A stretch of DNA of 6,571 bases from Promethearchaeota archaeon. Lineage in GTDB: Archaea; Asgardarchaeota; Lokiarchaeia; Sigynarchaeales; SOKP01. This document shows positions 6,099 to 6,571 of the stretch, piece by piece (within the stretch, counting starts at the first letter, position 1; every line of letters begins with the position of its first letter). Below the pieces are notes generated by a model. The model was given only the letters and a program-made list of their open reading frames with translations, ran no database searches and was not told where the DNA came from. A program made the position numbers and the translations under genes. The DNA is taken from contig JAEOUI010000307.1 of NCBI GenBank assembly GCA_016839425.1, positions 1 to 6,571 on the forward strand, read 5' to 3'.

Positions 6099-6210
6099 AT
6101 AAAGGAAAAGCGAAAATAGTATAGGGAATATCAAATACCAGCTATTTTACTTGAGTTTATTATAAGCTATCATCATCATTTTTAATTTAAAAAACAAGGG
6201 AGATGTTACA

Positions 6211-6471
6211 ATGGCACATTTCTTAGAAGAATATGCAAAAAGGCATCAATTTAGTAATTCGGGCGAACATTTAAACGAATCGATGAAAAATATTACTATT
6301 AATATACCGAACCAATATGACGAGATCATCCAAAAATTAATTTCGCTCAAATTGATTCCAAGTAGATCCGAAGCAATTAGACTTGCTTTAAAAGAATTCT
6401 TAAAGAAAGAATTTAAAACATTGGAATTTATTGATTTAATTCTCAAGGAAAATATTGAGAATGAACAATAA
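6211..6471 (+). CDS. Ribbon-helix-helix (CopG/Arc-type) DNA-binding protein
   Basis: An 86-residue protein with a ribbon-helix-helix fold: strand N27-I-T-I-N-I-P33, helix A about 34-46, the turn L48-I-P-S51, and helix B from S51-R-S-E-A-I56 through about 66. The S-R-S-E-A-I-R segment before helix B is the commonest signature of archaeal members. Such proteins dimerise through the strand, which inserts into the DNA major groove, and usually act as repressors. There is an unusual 24-residue, His-containing N-terminal extension and a short acidic C-terminal tail (79-86). An internal Met25 could start a minimal domain, but GGGAG at 6198-6202, 8 nt before the ATG, supports the longer form. No toxin gene follows within the window, so an antitoxin role is not supported. 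A CdrS-like cell-division regulator is a possible but unproven alternative. Confidence 0.85.
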   Translation: MAHFLEEYAKRHQFSNSGEHLNESMKNITINIPNQYDEIIQKLISLKLIPSRSEAIRLALKEFLKKEFKTLEFIDLILKENIENEQ

Positions 6472-6475
6472 CTTA

Positions 6476-6518
6476 CTTTTTTATTTATTTTAAAAAAATA
6501 AGGCTTTAAAAGCTTTTT
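6476..6518 (+). terminator. T-rich and hairpin-like 3' end of the RHH gene
   Basis: Five nucleotides after the RHH stop there is a C followed by six T (6477-6482) and further T-runs. Then an AT-only hairpin can form (TTATTTT/AAAATAA, 6485-6501), or a second 7-bp hairpin with one G-T pair (AAGGCTT/AAGCTTT, 6500-6516) with T residues after it. The T-runs fit archaeal termination; the hairpins are weak but arranged like an intrinsic terminator. Confidence 0.5.
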
Positions 6519-6536
6519 ACATATTAGATGTGAAGT

Positions 6537-6544
6537 ATAAAAAA
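6537..6544 (+). promoter_or_regulatory. Possible TATA box of a gene beyond the window
   Basis: TATAAAAA lies about 30 nt before the window end, after the terminator-like sequence. It could be the promoter of a gene starting outside the window. It is in AT-rich DNA and otherwise unsupported. Confidence 0.15.
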
Positions 6545-6571
6545 TTGATTTTTAAAAAGAAATAAAACTAT

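Larger units (their letters stand above)
5898..6210 (+). other. 313-nt non-coding region upstream of the RHH gene
   Basis: No gene of credible length is seen on either strand; the short ATG frames noticed at 5945 and in the segment 6020-6047 end within about 16 codons. The first part contains weak T-runs (5904-5915) that may end the kae1-bud32 transcript. The second half is rich in promoter-like elements: a 9-nt direct repeat TTAAATAAG (6040-6048 and 6053-6061) flanking AAGCGCTT, TATA-like boxes, a perfect palindrome at 6083-6098, and the 8-mer AAATAGTA repeated at 6089-6096 and 6114-6121. The length and content suggest a regulated promoter for the downstream DNA-binding protein. No tRNA or other known RNA was recognised. 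Confidence 0.55.

Noticed and set aside
6246..6446. 66-codon - strand open frame opposite the RHH gene
   Set aside because: Antisense shadow of a gene with a clear domain and ribosome binding site.
6211..6471. RHH protein as the antitoxin of a toxin-antitoxin pair
   Set aside because: No toxin-like gene lies just upstream or downstream within the window; 100 nt of terminator-like and AT-rich sequence follows.
1..6571. CRISPR array, insertion sequence, tRNA or rRNA genes
   Set aside because: No regularly spaced repeats, transposase-like protein, terminal inverted repeats or cloverleaf-like sequences were found on reading both strands.

Overview
The window looks like chromosome from an AT-rich archaeon, most likely an Asgard archaeon of the Lokiarchaeia type. 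The archaeal assignment rests on Rpo7 and Spt4, the archaeal-type ribosomal proteins eS24 and eS31, and the KEOPS proteins Kae1 and Bud32. The Asgard lean is an inference from a stand-alone Roadblock/LC7 protein, a membrane protein with a longin-like tail, and the low GC content. No phylogeny could be run.

Layout: all seven-plus recognisable genes lie on the + strand. (1) 1-1983: an AT-rich leader, then a 518-residue MFS-fold membrane protein ending in a soluble longin-like domain, then an A/T-tract spacer. (2) 1984-2352: a Roadblock/LC7 protein. (3) 2535-5897: an information-processing block, rpo7 - spt4 - eS24 - eS31 - kae1 - bud32, in the order widely seen in archaea. The gene for GTP-dependent dephospho-CoA kinase (DUF359), which sits between spt4 and eS24 in many euryarchaea, is absent; a 163-nt gap takes its place. 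(4) 5898-6210: a 313-nt non-coding region with several TATA-like boxes and a perfect 16-nt palindrome. (5) 6211-6471: a ribbon-helix-helix DNA-binding protein, followed by a T-rich, hairpin-like 3' end.

How the genes work together: Rpo7 (RNA polymerase stalk) and Spt4 (elongation factor with Spt5) act in transcription. eS24 and eS31 are small-subunit ribosomal proteins. Kae1 and Bud32 are core subunits of the complex that makes t6A37 in ANN-decoding tRNAs. The two proteins upstream may belong to the Asgard small-GTPase/roadblock/longin regulatory world.

Most notable points: (a) kae1 and bud32 share one reading frame and are separated by only a single TGA codon, so readthrough would give the Kae1-Bud32 fusion known from other archaea. 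(b) The MFS-fold protein carries a C-terminal longin-like domain and lies next to a roadblock gene. (c) A palindrome sits at the predicted transcription start of the ribbon-helix-helix gene, a candidate self-regulation site. (d) eS31 has an unusual basic Ser/Thr-rich C-terminal tail.
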